Source of the DNA: Anaerolineae bacterium
GTDB lineage: Bacteria; Chloroflexota; Anaerolineae; Aggregatilineales; Phototrophicaceae
Direction of reading: 5' to 3'
NCBI GenBank assembly: GCA_025454525.1
Contig: JALOOG010000052.1
Coordinates: 1-48,185, forward strand
Length of the DNA stretch: 48,185 nucleotides
The translations under genes and the position numbers were made by a program. The notes beneath the pieces were generated by a model. The model was not told the DNA's origin. It saw only the letters and a list, made by a program, of their open reading frames with translations, and searched no databases. This document shows positions 8,216-16,381 of the stretch, piece by piece. How positions within the stretch are numbered: the stretch's first letter is position 1; the number at the start of each line of letters is the position of its first letter.

Positions 8216-10033
8216 TTATACACCCGTTAACTGTTCCAGACGATCGACCATTTCAGCCAAAACCGCGAAGGTGGTTTCTACGGCATCCGGACGAGTCATA
8301 TCGACTCCGGCATGTTTGAGCGCGTCTAAGGGATACTTGGCACTGCCCATACTCAAAAATTCGATATAACGTCGGGCTGCGTCCCCGTCACCCGCTAAAA
8401 TGGGGCCCGCCAACGCATGAGCGGCGGAGATGCCCGTGGCATATTGATAGACGTAATATTGGGCGTAGAGGTGGCTGAATTGCGCCCAAGTGATGCCGCT
8501 CTGATCACGCGGGGCGTGTAATTCACTTCCATAGCCTTCTTCAAACAGGTCGGCCATGAGCGTATTCATGTCTTGGGCGGTGAGGCCTTTTCCCTGTTCA
8601 GCGCGGGTGTGGACTTCTAATTCAAAGCGGGCCAAGGTGGGCATGATGAAGAAATAGCGGTGAAAATTGCCCATGGCCTCGTGAATGAGCGCGATCTGGA
8701 AGTCTACATCGTCTTTTTTCGCCTCACGCAAATAAGCGCGAGTCATGGCCTGATTAAAATTCGATGCCACTTCGGCCACGAATAACGAATAGCCGGAATA
8801 GACAGCGGGTTGGGTTTTGCGGGCCAAGTAGCTGTGCATCGAATGGCCCAATTCGTGGGCCAGGGTACTCATCGCGCCCAAGTCGTTATCGTAACTCATC
8901 ATGATAAACGGCATGGTGTCATGAACCCCGCTAGAGAATGCGCCGGCCCGTTTGCCGATGTTCGGATATACGTCTACCCACCGATCTTCAAGGCATCCTT
9001 TTTGCATCGCATCGGCGTAAGCATCGCCTAATGGACGCATTCCGGCCGTGATCCATTCTACGGCCTGTGTGTACGGGACTTGGGGATCACGCGGGGTTAA
9101 GGGGGCCCAAATATCCCACGGGTGTAAGGTGTCTACGCCCAACACACGCCGCCGGATGTTCCAGTATTTGTGCCAAGTGGGGATATTTTGTTTGAAGGTA
9201 TCGATCAAGTTATAGAACACTTCCGACGGGATGTTGTTCTCAAATAACGAGGACTCTAGGCAGGTTTGATAGCCCCGCGCCCGCGCCCGAAAGACATCTT
9301 GTTTGATCGAAGCGCTCAAATTGGCAGCCAAGGTGTTTTTTAGGGCAAGATAAGCGTTTTGATAACTTTCCCACGCGCTTTGACGCAAGGCGCGGTCTTT
9401 GCTCCCGATCAATGTCCAGACGTTGCCTTGACTGATCGGATGTGCGCTGCCGTCACTGGCGATCGCGGGAGAAAAGGTCATATCGGCGCTGGTCAACATG
9501 CCGTAGACGCTGTTAGGAGATCCAAAGGGATCGCTTAAGAGTCCGAGTAATTCTTCCACCTCACCCGAACGGACATGCGCTTGTAAGCGGAATAGGTTAT
9601 GGAGGTAATGGGCGTAATAGGTGAGGCGCGCTTCAGACGCTAACCACATCGTCAAGGTATCATGCCCGATGGCCAGCAGTTCCGGTTGGGCGAAAGCGAT
9701 CGCGCCGCGCACTTGACCGAACAGGTTACGCGCTTGCCCAAAGCGCCCGGTTGCGGCCGCATCGGTGCTATCGCAATTGGTCTCCATGCTGGCATACACA
9801 AACACTTTGCCCGCTAAACGATTTAGGCGATCCGCGGCCTCCATGTAATCGGCTAGGACGGAGGCCCCTTCGGTCAAACGGCCGCGAAAGGCTTGAATCT
9901 GACGGGCCTGCTCTAAAGCTTGTGTGAGTCCTTCTGACCAAGCTTCTAAACTTGGAAAGACGCTTTCGGCGTTCCAAGTATAGGCTTTATCGATCGCGTT
10001 GCGGGGTTGTACCCCCGAATTGATTGATGACAT
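8216..10033 (-). CDS. pepF: Oligoendopeptidase F, M3 family
   Basis: A 605-residue cytoplasmic zinc metallopeptidase of the thimet/oligopeptidase F family. The HELGHSMHSYLA motif near residue 393 supplies the two zinc histidines and the catalytic glutamate, and the helical M3 fold surrounds it (GAFSSGVHDTMPFIMMSY just before). Such enzymes cut short peptides of roughly 7-17 residues, usually in peptide recycling. The ATG at 10033 (MSSINSG) is preferred over a TTG three codons upstream, because AGGGAGAG is 9 bases before the ATG but touches the TTG. Transcription probably starts in the 10.1-10.26 kb spacer, where one promoter-like block belongs to a repeated element. Length is normal. Confidence 0.93.
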   Translation of the reverse strand: MSSINSGVQPRNAIDKAYTWNAESVFPSLEAWSEGLTQALEQARQIQAFRGRLTEGASVLADYMEAADRLNRLAGKVFVYASMETNCDSTDAAATGRFGQARNLFGQVRGAIAFAQPELLAIGHDTLTMWLASEARLTYYAHYLHNLFRLQAHVRSGEVEELLGLLSDPFGSPNSVYGMLTSADMTFSPAIASDGSAHPISQGNVWTLIGSKDRALRQSAWESYQNAYLALKNTLAANLSASIKQDVFRARARGYQTCLESSLFENNIPSEVFYNLIDTFKQNIPTWHKYWNIRRRVLGVDTLHPWDIWAPLTPRDPQVPYTQAVEWITAGMRPLGDAYADAMQKGCLEDRWVDVYPNIGKRAGAFSSGVHDTMPFIMMSYDNDLGAMSTLAHELGHSMHSYLARKTQPAVYSGYSLFVAEVASNFNQAMTRAYLREAKKDDVDFQIALIHEAMGNFHRYFFIMPTLARFELEVHTRAEQGKGLTAQDMNTLMADLFEEGYGSELHAPRDQSGITWAQFSHLYAQYYVYQYATGISAAHALAGPILAGDGDAARRYIEFLSMGSAKYPLDALKHAGVDMTRPDAVETTFAVLAEMVDRLEQLTGV

Positions 10034-10130
10034 CTGGTTCAACTCTCCCTAAGTAAACACTCGCTGAAATGGTGATTGTACCGTGAATCGGGTCAGATGT
10101 GTGGTTTTGCCGATCGGCTGTCGGGGTAAT

Positions 10131-10257
10131 CGCTTCAAAAGACGACAAGGGATCTTGAGGGTGGAACTGACGCGAAAAAGATCACGGATATGAGAACAGC
10201 TATTAGATTTTTTGGGATCGTAGCATGGGAAGTGGAAAAAGTCGTAACAAATGTCAC
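10131..10257 (-). repeat. Degenerate copy B of the repeated element
   Basis: Reading the minus strand from 10257, the sequence starts GACATTTGTTACGACTTTTT and has TGCTACGAT exactly 19 bases after TTACGA, as in copies at 162 and 35577. It ends in TTTTGAAGCG, like the ends of the other two copies. The middle is much shorter and poorly alignable, so the small ORF is not intact. It lies in the pepF/mscS divergent spacer, so the promoter-like block could now serve pepF. Confidence 0.4.
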
Positions 10258-10266
10258 TCCTTCAGT

Positions 10267-10295
10267 TTGCCAAGTAGCGCCCCTCTCATTATGAT
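10267..10295 (+). promoter_or_regulatory. Candidate promoter of the MscS gene
   Basis: TTGCCA (10267-10272) and TATGAT (10290-10295) are separated by 17 bases, 29 bases before the ATG at 10324. AGAGGA supplies the ribosome-binding site. This supports the start at 10324 and not the further upstream start at 10225, which would fall before the promoter. Confidence 0.6.
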
Positions 10296-10323
10296 CGGAG
10301 CATCTAATGAGAGGACGAAGCCG

Positions 10324-11460
10324 ATGTTTTTTGAGCAATTATTCAGCAATCTGAACCCCGAATTTCTGCAATTGGCCCTTACCCGCGTCCTAGCGATTAT
10401 CTTGGCCCTTGTATTGATCTGGGCGTTGCGTCATTTATTGAGTTGGTTGGTGATCCGTCCGTTGCGATTTTTGACCAAGCGCACCAATCAACAATTTGAC
10501 GAAGCGTTGTTAGATGCGAGTGTCGTCCCGGTGCGTTTATTGCTGATCGGTTTATCGCTGTCGGTGAGTGTGGCAATTATGGGACTCAATAATGAGCCGA
10601 CCTTCTGGAATATCATCCAGCAGATCACCCGCACCTTAGTGATTTTGGCGATCATCATCTTCACCTTTAACCTCACCGATCTGATCATCGCGTCGAGTGG
10701 ACGGGTGTTCACGATCACCGGCATCACCTTAGAGGAACGTTTATTGCCGTTTATCCGTGTGGCGATGAAATTTCTGATTATCGCGATCGGCGTGGTGATC
10801 ATTGTGCAGGAATGGGGGTATGATGTCAGCGGTCTAGTGGCCGGGATCGGCTTGGGGGGTCTCGCTTTTTCGTTGGCCGCACAAGACACGGTTGCCAACA
10901 TCTTCGGATTTGTGGCGATTGTGGGTGATCGTCCGTTTAACGTCGGTGATTACATCAAAACGCCCGATGTGGAAGGTGTGGTAGAGCATGTGGGCTTACG
11001 ATCGACTCGTGTCCGTCAGATTGATCAAGCGGTGGTCGCGGTGCCGAATAACAAATTAGCCAATAGCGCGATCTTAAACTGGTCGCGCCTCACAAAGCGG
11101 CGGATCGAATACCTCTTAAAGGTGCGCTATGACACCAGCAGCCCGCAAATGCGATCGTTGGTCGATCGCATCCGACAATTTTTGCAGGCGCAAGAAAAAG
11201 TCGAAAAACAAACCGTGGTGGTGCATTTTATGAACTTTGGTGAAGCTTCGTTAGAGATCTTCATCCGGGCGTATGTCAAGATCGCTGAATGGAATGCGTT
11301 TGTGGCCGAACAAGAGCGCATCAACCTGTCGATTATGGATATCGTGAACAACATGGGCTTGAATATCGCTTTGCCCGCGCAAATTTTGTATGTCGAAAAT
11401 ACCAGTGATGAAGCGGTGTTTGATCAAGACAATCCTGCGACAAAATCGGACACCAAGTGA
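10324..11460 (+). CDS. MscS-family mechanosensitive ion channel
   Basis: A 378-residue inner-membrane protein. Hydrophobic segments lie at about 15-40, 70-90, 100-125 and 145-165. The pore-lining helix and beta domain have the MscS signature (GIGLGGLAFSLAAQDTVANI, then GDRPFNVGDYI and the conserved PNNKLANSAILNWS). It should open on membrane stretch to release solutes during hypo-osmotic shock. Start ATG 10324 (MFFEQLFSN) follows a promoter and a good ribosome-binding site; an upstream in-frame start at 10225 would add residues with no membrane or MscS character. The C-terminal cytosolic alpha/beta part is complete. Confidence 0.92.
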   Translation: MFFEQLFSNLNPEFLQLALTRVLAIILALVLIWALRHLLSWLVIRPLRFLTKRTNQQFDEALLDASVVPVRLLLIGLSLSVSVAIMGLNNEPTFWNIIQQITRTLVILAIIIFTFNLTDLIIASSGRVFTITGITLEERLLPFIRVAMKFLIIAIGVVIIVQEWGYDVSGLVAGIGLGGLAFSLAAQDTVANIFGFVAIVGDRPFNVGDYIKTPDVEGVVEHVGLRSTRVRQIDQAVVAVPNNKLANSAILNWSRLTKRRIEYLLKVRYDTSSPQMRSLVDRIRQFLQAQEKVEKQTVVVHFMNFGEASLEIFIRAYVKIAEWNAFVAEQERINLSIMDIVNNMGLNIALPAQILYVENTSDEAVFDQDNPATKSDTK

Positions 11461-11529
11461 TAGCGCGTCTACTCATCTGGTGTTAAACTTAACCACAAAA
11501 GAGCGGTAACACACGTTTGGGATGATGTT

Positions 11530-13584
11530 ATGTTAACCACAGTTGAAAAAATGATCTTTGTAATGCTGGCGCTATTTTCGATCGGCGCGACCTATGCGGG
11601 CTTCCGTGAAATGTGGTTGATCGTGAATCGAGGTGAAGGTCAATTGCACCTCGATCATTTGTTACAACGCGCTTGGAAGGCCTTGCGAATTTATCTGACT
11701 CAAAGCACCACCCTAAAAACCCGTCGAATCACGAGCTTGTTTCATCTGGCCGTGGTGTGGGGGTTCACCTTTTACTTTTTGGTCAATGTGTTAGATCTGT
11801 TGATCGGCTTTATCCCCGCCTTTGATGAGACACTCAAACAAGGCGGGATCTTCTACAATGTCTATCGGTTATTGGCAGATGTGTTGAGCGCGGCGGTATT
11901 GATTGGCGTGAGTTACTTTATCTTGCGTCGGTTTGTCTTGCCACAACGTAAAGAGTTGACCTTCCATGAGAATGTGTTACTGCATCCTAAAGTGGCGGAG
12001 GGTGCGGTCTGGCAAGATTCGCTCTTGGTGGCGGTGTTCATCTTGATCCACGTCGGCGCTCGCCTCGTCGGTGAGATCGCCTTGGTGGCCCAAGTGGGTG
12101 AGCCGGATCTCTGGATGCCGTTTGCCACTGGAGGATCGCTGTTATTTGCGGGGTGGTCACATGATGCGTTACAGATCGTGCGTCATCTCGGTTGGTGGAT
12201 CGCCTTAGGCGCGATCTTGATCTTCACGCCCTATTTTCCGTACACCAAACACGCGCATCTGTTTATGGCCCCGCTGAATTTCTTGACGAAACCGCATCGC
12301 ACCTCCTTAGGCGCATTAGATCCACTCAACTTTGAGGACGAAAAGATCGAACAATTCGGGGTCAAGACCTTCTCGGATCTGCCAAAAACGCACATCATGG
12401 ACGCTTATGCGTGTATCCAATGCAATCGCTGTCAGGATGTATGTCCGGCGTATGTCACCGGAAAGGAACTTTCCCCTTCGGCCTTAGAGATCAACAAGCG
12501 TTATCTGCTTAAAGAAAACCCAAGTGGTTTTGCCGAAGGCGCGGATATGCCGCCCTTGATGAATTTTGCGATCAGTCAATCGGCGGTATGGGCGTGTACA
12601 TCATGCGGTGCGTGCATCGACATTTGTCCGGTGGGCAATGAGCCGATGTTTGACATCCTCAATATTCGGCGCGATCAGGTGTTAATGGAAGCGGATTTTC
12701 CGAAAGAATTGGAACGCGCCTTCAAGGGCATGGAGCGGCAAGGCAACCCGTGGCAGATCGCCGAGAGTCGTTTCCGGTGGGCCAATGGCCTTGATTTCCC
12801 CGTGCCGACGGTGGATGAAAACCCGAATTTTGAGATTCTCTACTGGGTGGGATGCGCCGCCAGTTATGACGCACGCGCTCAATTGACCGCCCGCGCCTTA
12901 GTCAAGGTGTTACATCGTGCCGGGGTCAATTTCGCGGTCTTGGGTGAAATGGAAAACTGCACGGGGGATTCGGCCCGGCGTGCTGGCAAGGAAGACCTCT
13001 ATTTTGAGTTAGCGACGCAAAATGTCGAGACGCTGAACAATGTCAAACCGCCGCGGATCGTGGTGACTTGCCCGCATTGTTTCCATAATATCGGCAAGGA
13101 ATATCAACAATTCGGCGGACAGTATGAGGTGGTGCATCACACCGAATTGATCGAAGAATTGATCACCGCCGGACGGATTCCATCGACCGCGCATCCCAGC
13201 AAACAGCCCAACGTCACCTTCCACGATCCCTGCTACTTGGGGCGACATAACGGTGTGATCGATGAACCGCGCACCGTGTTAAATCAGTTGGGGGTGGATC
13301 TGGTGGAGATGCCGCGCACCAAGAAAAACTCCTTCTGTTGTGGGGCGGGGGGCGCGCAATTTTGGAAAGAAGAAGAACACGGGACAAAAGCAGTCAACGT
13401 CGAACGGTATGAAGAGGCCAAACACACCGGCGCAGAGATCGTCGCAGTTGGTTGTCCGTTCTGTATGCAGATGTTCGAGTCCGCAAAATCAGAAGTGCCA
13501 GATGGCCCGATCGTGAAAGATGTGGTGGAATTGATCGCCGAACGACTTGGTGATCCCAAACCTGCGATCGCGGCCGGCGATTAA
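11530..13584 (+). CDS. EtfD/EMO-like membrane Fe-S oxidoreductase (HdrD-related)
   Basis: A 684-residue fusion. Residues 1-250 form a membrane domain resembling the gamma subunit of nitrate reductase, with several helices and candidate heme histidines. Two 4Fe-4S motifs follow: CIQCNRCQDVC (Cys295, 298, 301, 305) and CTSCGACIDIC (Cys356, 359, 362, 366). The C-terminus has two HdrD/GlcF-type cysteine-rich CCG domains (VTCPHCFHNIG; NSFCCGAGGAQFW and VGCPFCMQMF). This is the architecture of EtfD-type electron-transfer-flavoprotein:menaquinone oxidoreductases, which pass electrons from acyl-CoA dehydrogenases via ETF into the quinone pool. That role is inferred; no etfAB is adjacent. Other HdrD-like electron carriers share the layout. 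Confidence 0.82.
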   Translation: MLTTVEKMIFVMLALFSIGATYAGFREMWLIVNRGEGQLHLDHLLQRAWKALRIYLTQSTTLKTRRITSLFHLAVVWGFTFYFLVNVLDLLIGFIPAFDETLKQGGIFYNVYRLLADVLSAAVLIGVSYFILRRFVLPQRKELTFHENVLLHPKVAEGAVWQDSLLVAVFILIHVGARLVGEIALVAQVGEPDLWMPFATGGSLLFAGWSHDALQIVRHLGWWIALGAILIFTPYFPYTKHAHLFMAPLNFLTKPHRTSLGALDPLNFEDEKIEQFGVKTFSDLPKTHIMDAYACIQCNRCQDVCPAYVTGKELSPSALEINKRYLLKENPSGFAEGADMPPLMNFAISQSAVWACTSCGACIDICPVGNEPMFDILNIRRDQVLMEADFPKELERAFKGMERQGNPWQIAESRFRWANGLDFPVPTVDENPNFEILYWVGCAASYDARAQLTARALVKVLHRAGVNFAVLGEMENCTGDSARRAGKEDLYFELATQNVETLNNVKPPRIVVTCPHCFHNIGKEYQQFGGQYEVVHHTELIEELITAGRIPSTAHPSKQPNVTFHDPCYLGRHNGVIDEPRTVLNQLGVDLVEMPRTKKNSFCCGAGGAQFWKEEEHGTKAVNVERYEEAKHTGAEIVAVGCPFCMQMFESAKSEVPDGPIVKDVVELIAERLGDPKPAIAAGD

Positions 13585-13600
13585 CAGGTGATTCAATCAA

Positions 13601-13635
13601 AGGTGAGGAGTCCCCGAAACGCGGACTCCTCACCT
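13601..13635. terminator. Hairpin after the EtfD-like gene
   Basis: AGGTGAGGAGTCC (13601-13613) pairs perfectly with GGACTCCTCACCT (13623-13635), a 13-bp stem and 9-base loop starting 16 bases after the stop. No T-run follows, so it is a transcript-end hairpin rather than a classical intrinsic terminator. Confidence 0.55.
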
Positions 13636-13751
13636 AAATGGATATTCCACGCTACCTTGTTTGAACGAGAAACCCCTCTTTTTTCAGGCTCGATTTCTAG
13701 ACATTTTAAGGAAGAGAAATACCCCACGTCTCATCCGATGATCGGTGTCTA

Positions 13752-13780
13752 TTGACGAGAAACATTGCTAAGCTTATATT
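13752..13780 (+). promoter_or_regulatory. Candidate promoter of the secreted SH3b protein gene
   Basis: TTGACG (13752-13757) and TATATT (13775-13780) with an exact 17-base spacer, 33 bases before the ATG at 13814. AAGGAG at 13801-13806 is the ribosome-binding site. One of the best sigma-70-type matches in the window. Confidence 0.6.
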
Positions 13781-13813
13781 GATCTTTGCATTTAGCAAAA
13801 CAAGGAGTGACGC

Positions 13814-15262
13814 ATGTCTCGTTTTGGATTTTGGGCGGTGTTGATCGCGATCTTAGGCGCATCGATCACCTTCACACAAGCGCAAACATGGCCGGTAGTG
13901 CAGAATTGTATGGGCGATCTCACCTATCCAATTGTCGCTAAGGGCAATTGGCAATTTTCTGGGGTGATCACCAGTTACCTTGAGCGGCAAGGGGTATGGG
14001 CGGCGCGAGGGGATCGCAATGTCGAATATTTTATCGCCCAACAATCCGACAATTCACATTCTTTTGCGGGCGGATTTTCACCGGACGGCGTGTATTATGC
14101 TTTTCCCACTGGCGGACGTGAAGTCAACACCGCGATCACCGATTGGCTGATTGTCCGGCATATCGCCGTGGTGCGAACCGATGGACTCACCGATGAGAGT
14201 TATCGCCATGAAGCAAATTATGCCGATATGATCGGCAGTGATCATTTTGTTGAGCCGATCGGCGCATTACCTTTGGTCTATTGGATCGATCAAGAATGGT
14301 TATTTTACGAAAATGAGCGTAACGAAGTCTTGATCTGGAACTTTCGCACCGATGAAACCCGCACATGGGAACAGGAGGTGAACGCTTTTCGCCTTGCTTA
14401 CCCCGCTCCCACTTGGACGCGGATCTTTGCGGATCATGAGTTATACGATCTCGAAACCGACACCCCATTAGGGTTTTTCCGTCTACCCCAACAAACGATC
14501 GTTTGGCAGCAGGATTCATCGGCATTTTTAGCGCCCACCGAAACCGAGATCCAATGGATCGATCAAGACGGCGCGATCCTTGACTTCATCCCATTACAGG
14601 CCGCGCACTTGGCCTTAGCACCGAATGACCGTTGGTTAGCGGTCTGGGATCAATCGCAACAATTGTTGATCGCCGATCTGGATAATCAGTTGATCTATGA
14701 TCTGTGTTTTACGTGGAAAGGCTTTGATCGTGGGACGAAGCGTCTGTTCCCTAATCTGGCATGGTCTCCTGATGGCGCAACCTTAGCGTTTAACTATGAT
14801 GGCTTTTTGGTGTTGCTTGACCTCGCCACACTTACCAATCAAGTGATTGATCATCGCCCAGGTTGGATCACCGATTGGTTGCCATTGGAAGGCGAAACCA
14901 TTTCCTTAGCGACGATCGAGATCCGTCCCCCTGAAGCGGCCCCAACCGCCACCTCAACGATCACGCCGAATCCACCCACTGTCACCCCAACGCCATTCCT
15001 GATGATCACCGCCACTCCGGGTCCCACCACCTGCGCTTTAGAGGTGATCGCCGGAGCAAATTTAAGAGCCGGGCCGGGGGTGAACACCGAAAAGTTAGGC
15101 AGCGCCGCGATCGGCTTTCAATTGGTCGCAGATGGTGTACAGTTTAACCAAACCGAGTATTTCCGTTGGTGGCGTTTGACCACTGGAGAATGGATTCGCG
15201 AAGATTTTGTGCGTGAAGACTCCGCTTGCGACAGCTTACCCGTGATCCCACCCACGGAATAA
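13814..15262 (+). CDS. Secreted protein with beta-propeller-like region and C-terminal SH3b domain
   Basis: A 482-residue protein with a signal peptide (hydrophobic core FWAVLIAILGASITF, cleavage probably after TQAQ). Residues about 30-370 contain repeated WD40/PD40-like strands, for example LAWSPDGATLAFNYDGFLVLLDLATL, suggesting a beta-propeller. A Thr/Pro-rich linker (about 375-400) leads to a bacterial SH3 domain with the hallmark ANLRAGPGVNTEKLG at about 415-430. Such proteins bind cell-wall or other extracellular polymers; no enzyme motif is seen. It is followed by a hairpin and another secreted SH3b protein on the same strand. Exact function unknown. Confidence 0.7.
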   Translation: MSRFGFWAVLIAILGASITFTQAQTWPVVQNCMGDLTYPIVAKGNWQFSGVITSYLERQGVWAARGDRNVEYFIAQQSDNSHSFAGGFSPDGVYYAFPTGGREVNTAITDWLIVRHIAVVRTDGLTDESYRHEANYADMIGSDHFVEPIGALPLVYWIDQEWLFYENERNEVLIWNFRTDETRTWEQEVNAFRLAYPAPTWTRIFADHELYDLETDTPLGFFRLPQQTIVWQQDSSAFLAPTETEIQWIDQDGAILDFIPLQAAHLALAPNDRWLAVWDQSQQLLIADLDNQLIYDLCFTWKGFDRGTKRLFPNLAWSPDGATLAFNYDGFLVLLDLATLTNQVIDHRPGWITDWLPLEGETISLATIEIRPPEAAPTATSTITPNPPTVTPTPFLMITATPGPTTCALEVIAGANLRAGPGVNTEKLGSAAIGFQLVADGVQFNQTEYFRWWRLTTGEWIREDFVREDSACDSLPVIPPTE

Positions 15263-15270
15263 TCTCATCA

Positions 15271-15296
15271 GGGAGCGGTGACTCTGCATCGCTCCC
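15271..15296 (+). terminator. Hairpin between the two SH3b genes
   Basis: GGGAGCG (15271-15277) pairs with CGCTCCC (15290-15296), a short GC-rich stem just after the stop of the first gene. No T-run follows, so it may only attenuate or process the transcript before the next gene. Confidence 0.4.
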
Positions 15297-15330
15297 GTGA
15301 TCGTCACTCAAATAGCAAAGGATTACCTTC

Positions 15331-16281
15331 ATGTGGATCATCGTTCTGCTCATCTTGTTTATCGCGCCTGTTCCCACTCAAGCGACTCCCACTCCGATCG
15401 CTTGTCCAAAGTCCCGTTTAACGGTCGGAGAATGGGCGCGGGTCACGTATGATCATCGCCTCAACGTGCGCCCAACGCCGTCCACCCAACAAGCGCGGAT
15501 CGGTGAGATCAGCACCGGAAAACACGTTGAACTCTTGGAATTAGGCCCTTGTGCCGATGGTTATTGGTGGTGGCAGATCGAATTTGACGGGCGCACCGGA
15601 TGGATTGCCGAAGGGGCCACCGAGGATCAAGCTTGGTTAGAACCCCGTGGACTCTTGGCTTTACAGACCGATCCCGACCAGATTGAGCGGCTCTATCGCG
15701 TGGATCAAGACGGCACGCCGATCGAACGCGCCGATTGTATGCGCCCGCCCGATGATTACACCCGCGCCCGTTGGGGATTCGCCACGTTTAATCGACGCAC
15801 GATCGCCATGTTGGAACAGGCCCAACGCATCTATACCGCACAAGGCGGCCTGTTTCGATTAGAAGATCAAGTGGTGCAAGGCAGTTATACCCCCGGCCTA
15901 AGCGCGAGTTTCGGCACGCATGACGGCGGTGGCGCAATTGACCTTTCGGTGCGCGATCGCGATCGTTTCGCCGTGATGAACAGCGAGATCTTGCCGCTAT
16001 TGGATGCGCTTCGCACGGCCGGCTTTGCCGCATGGTTGCGCGCCCCCAATGAATTGTATGCGGGATCGGCGATCCATATCCACGCGATCACGATCGGCGA
16101 TCAAGAGGCTTCTGAGGCCGCCCGCGCTCAAATGGACGGGGTATTCGGGTATCTACGCGGGTTTAATGGCTTACCACAACCCGAAGGCCAAGATCCGATC
16201 CCCGATGCCTATGGCGATCCGGTGATCTGTGAATGGATGATCGCGGACGGATTCCCGGATCAACGCGCTTTCTCCGACTAA
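15331..16281 (+). CDS. Secreted SH3b protein with M15-peptidase-like C-terminal domain
   Basis: A 316-residue protein beginning with a signal peptide (MWIIVLLILFIAPVPTQA). Residues about 30-105 are an SH3b domain (LNVRPTPSTQQARIGEI, WWWQIEFDGRTGWI). Residues about 150-300 contain the zinc-ligand arrangement of M15 D-Ala-D-Ala/endolysin-type peptidases: GTHDGGGAIDL (His197, Asp204) and SAIHIHAI (His249, His251). Family members cut peptidoglycan stem peptides; here the SH3b domain would target the cell envelope. The metal-site reading is by eye and the usual Ser-x-His-x-x-Gly spacing is slightly altered, so activity is inferred. AAAGGA lies 10 bases before the start. Confidence 0.65.
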   Translation: MWIIVLLILFIAPVPTQATPTPIACPKSRLTVGEWARVTYDHRLNVRPTPSTQQARIGEISTGKHVELLELGPCADGYWWWQIEFDGRTGWIAEGATEDQAWLEPRGLLALQTDPDQIERLYRVDQDGTPIERADCMRPPDDYTRARWGFATFNRRTIAMLEQAQRIYTAQGGLFRLEDQVVQGSYTPGLSASFGTHDGGGAIDLSVRDRDRFAVMNSEILPLLDALRTAGFAAWLRAPNELYAGSAIHIHAITIGDQEASEAARAQMDGVFGYLRGFNGLPQPEGQDPIPDAYGDPVICEWMIADGFPDQRAFSD

Positions 16282-16381
16282 AGTCTGAGATCGAATCTCA
16301 TCCTTAGACGGATGTGAGAAGCGTTTCATTGTGGTTTAATCAACTCATGATGACCAATAGTTAGCTAGGGGGAAACGCATC

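Noticed and set aside
10225-10323. N-terminal extension of the MscS gene
   Set aside because: A good promoter (10267-10295) lies inside it and the true start at 10324 has a ribosome-binding site.
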